Assembly (NCBI GenBank): GCA_934130545.1
Contig: CAKOYD010000001.1
Coordinates: forward strand, 124,001-188,000
Origin: an uncultured Bacilli bacterium
Lineage (GTDB): Bacteria; Bacillota_I; Bacilli_A; RF39; UBA660
DNA length: 64,000 nucleotides
Direction: 5' to 3'
Shown: one piece after another, positions 63,736-64,000 of the stretch
Numbering within the stretch: the first letter of the stretch is position 1
How the letters are laid out: each line of letters opens with the position of its first letter
Translations under genes and position numbers: made by a program
The notes under the pieces: generated by a model
Told to the model about the DNA's origin: nothing
Database searches by the model: none
The model's input: only the letters and a program-made list of their open reading frames with translations

Positions 63736-64000
63736 ATGTTTAATATTGATAGTTCTTTTAATAATGTTGCACAAGCTGGTATTTGGTTTATCATCTCTAT
63801 GGTAATTGCTATTATTGGTGGTATTTGTGTATACTATGTTTTACTTACTAAGGAGAATTATGAGAAGTGTACAGGTTATACAAAGAAATTGTTTGATTTT
63901 GTTACTTTCAAGAAATTAATTTTAGAAGATATATTAAAGATTTTATATATAATTGTTGCTATTTATATTACTTTATCTTCATTAGGATTAATATCTACAA
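63736..64000 (+). CDS. membrane protein, partial
   Basis: An open frame running off the window, with GGAGGAGTG before the ATG at 63736. The visible 88 residues have one membrane helix (QAGIWFIISMVIAIIGGICV), a polar segment and the start of a second. Not recognised. Confidence 0.75.
   Translation, partial: MFNIDSSFNNVAQAGIWFIISMVIAIIGGICVYYVLLTKENYEKCTGYTKKLFDFVTFKKLILEDILKILYIIVAIYITLSSLGLIST

Noticed and set aside
1..64000. tRNA or rRNA genes.
   Set aside because: No cloverleaf-like GC-rich patches or rRNA sequence were recognised in the intergenic regions.

Overview
The window is a very AT-rich bacterial chromosome segment using the standard code (TGG for Trp, TGA as a stop). Spore-maturation genes spmA/spmB, a DacF-type carboxypeptidase, a SpoVD/SpoVE-like pair, the rlmN-stp-prkC-rsgA-rpe operon, ClpC, PcrA and class B sortase all point to a low-GC, Gram-positive, probably spore-forming Firmicute/Bacillota of the gut type. 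Species cannot be named from the sequence.

Backbone layout. 1-9 kb: clpP, a phospholipid synthase, a sortase with a TasA-like secreted protein, and a glycosyltransferase/GtrA/LTA-synthase-like envelope cluster. 8-14 kb: spmB-spmA-dacF, a phosphotransferase-fold protein, a YafQ/DinJ toxin-antitoxin pair and dxs. 14-24 kb: clpC, the rpe-rsgA-prkC-stp-rlmN operon, a VanY-type carboxypeptidase and pcrA. 24.3-39.8 kb: an SsuA/ThiY-type ABC importer operon. 39.8-50.4 kb: RnfC/RnfD-like genes, trpS, an FtsW/SpoVE-MraY-SpoVD block, a sortase-type surface protein and a nucleotidyltransferase. 50.5-64 kb: an amidase, an HD-domain protein and a partial membrane protein.

The striking feature is four serine-recombinase elements, each sitting inside a coding sequence. 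Element 1 (about 2.5 kb) and element 2 (about 4.2 kb) split the importer's substrate-binding protein into three pieces. Element 3 (about 6.3 kb) splits its ATPase. Element 4 (about 10.7 kb) splits a LysM amidase. Joining the flanks at the short sequence shared by both junctions restores every reading frame: a binding protein of 333 codons, an ATPase of 248, and an amidase of 449. Three elements (1, 3, 4) carry inverted arms around the crossover, as expected of large serine recombinase attP sites. The insertions are therefore precise and in principle reversible, so the importer and the amidase look switched off but recoverable.

Cargo: element 1 has a Xre-type regulator and two small proteins. 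Element 2 has an AgrA/AgrC-like two-component pair without an AgrBD, plus a cold-shock protein. Element 3 has a TetR regulator and a large MMPL-type exporter fused in frame to a second secreted-type protein. Element 4 is a defence island with a Hachiman-like HamA/HamB pair, a metallophosphoesterase, a C5-methyltransferase/restriction enzyme pair, an ASCH protein and a regulatory region rich in palindromes.
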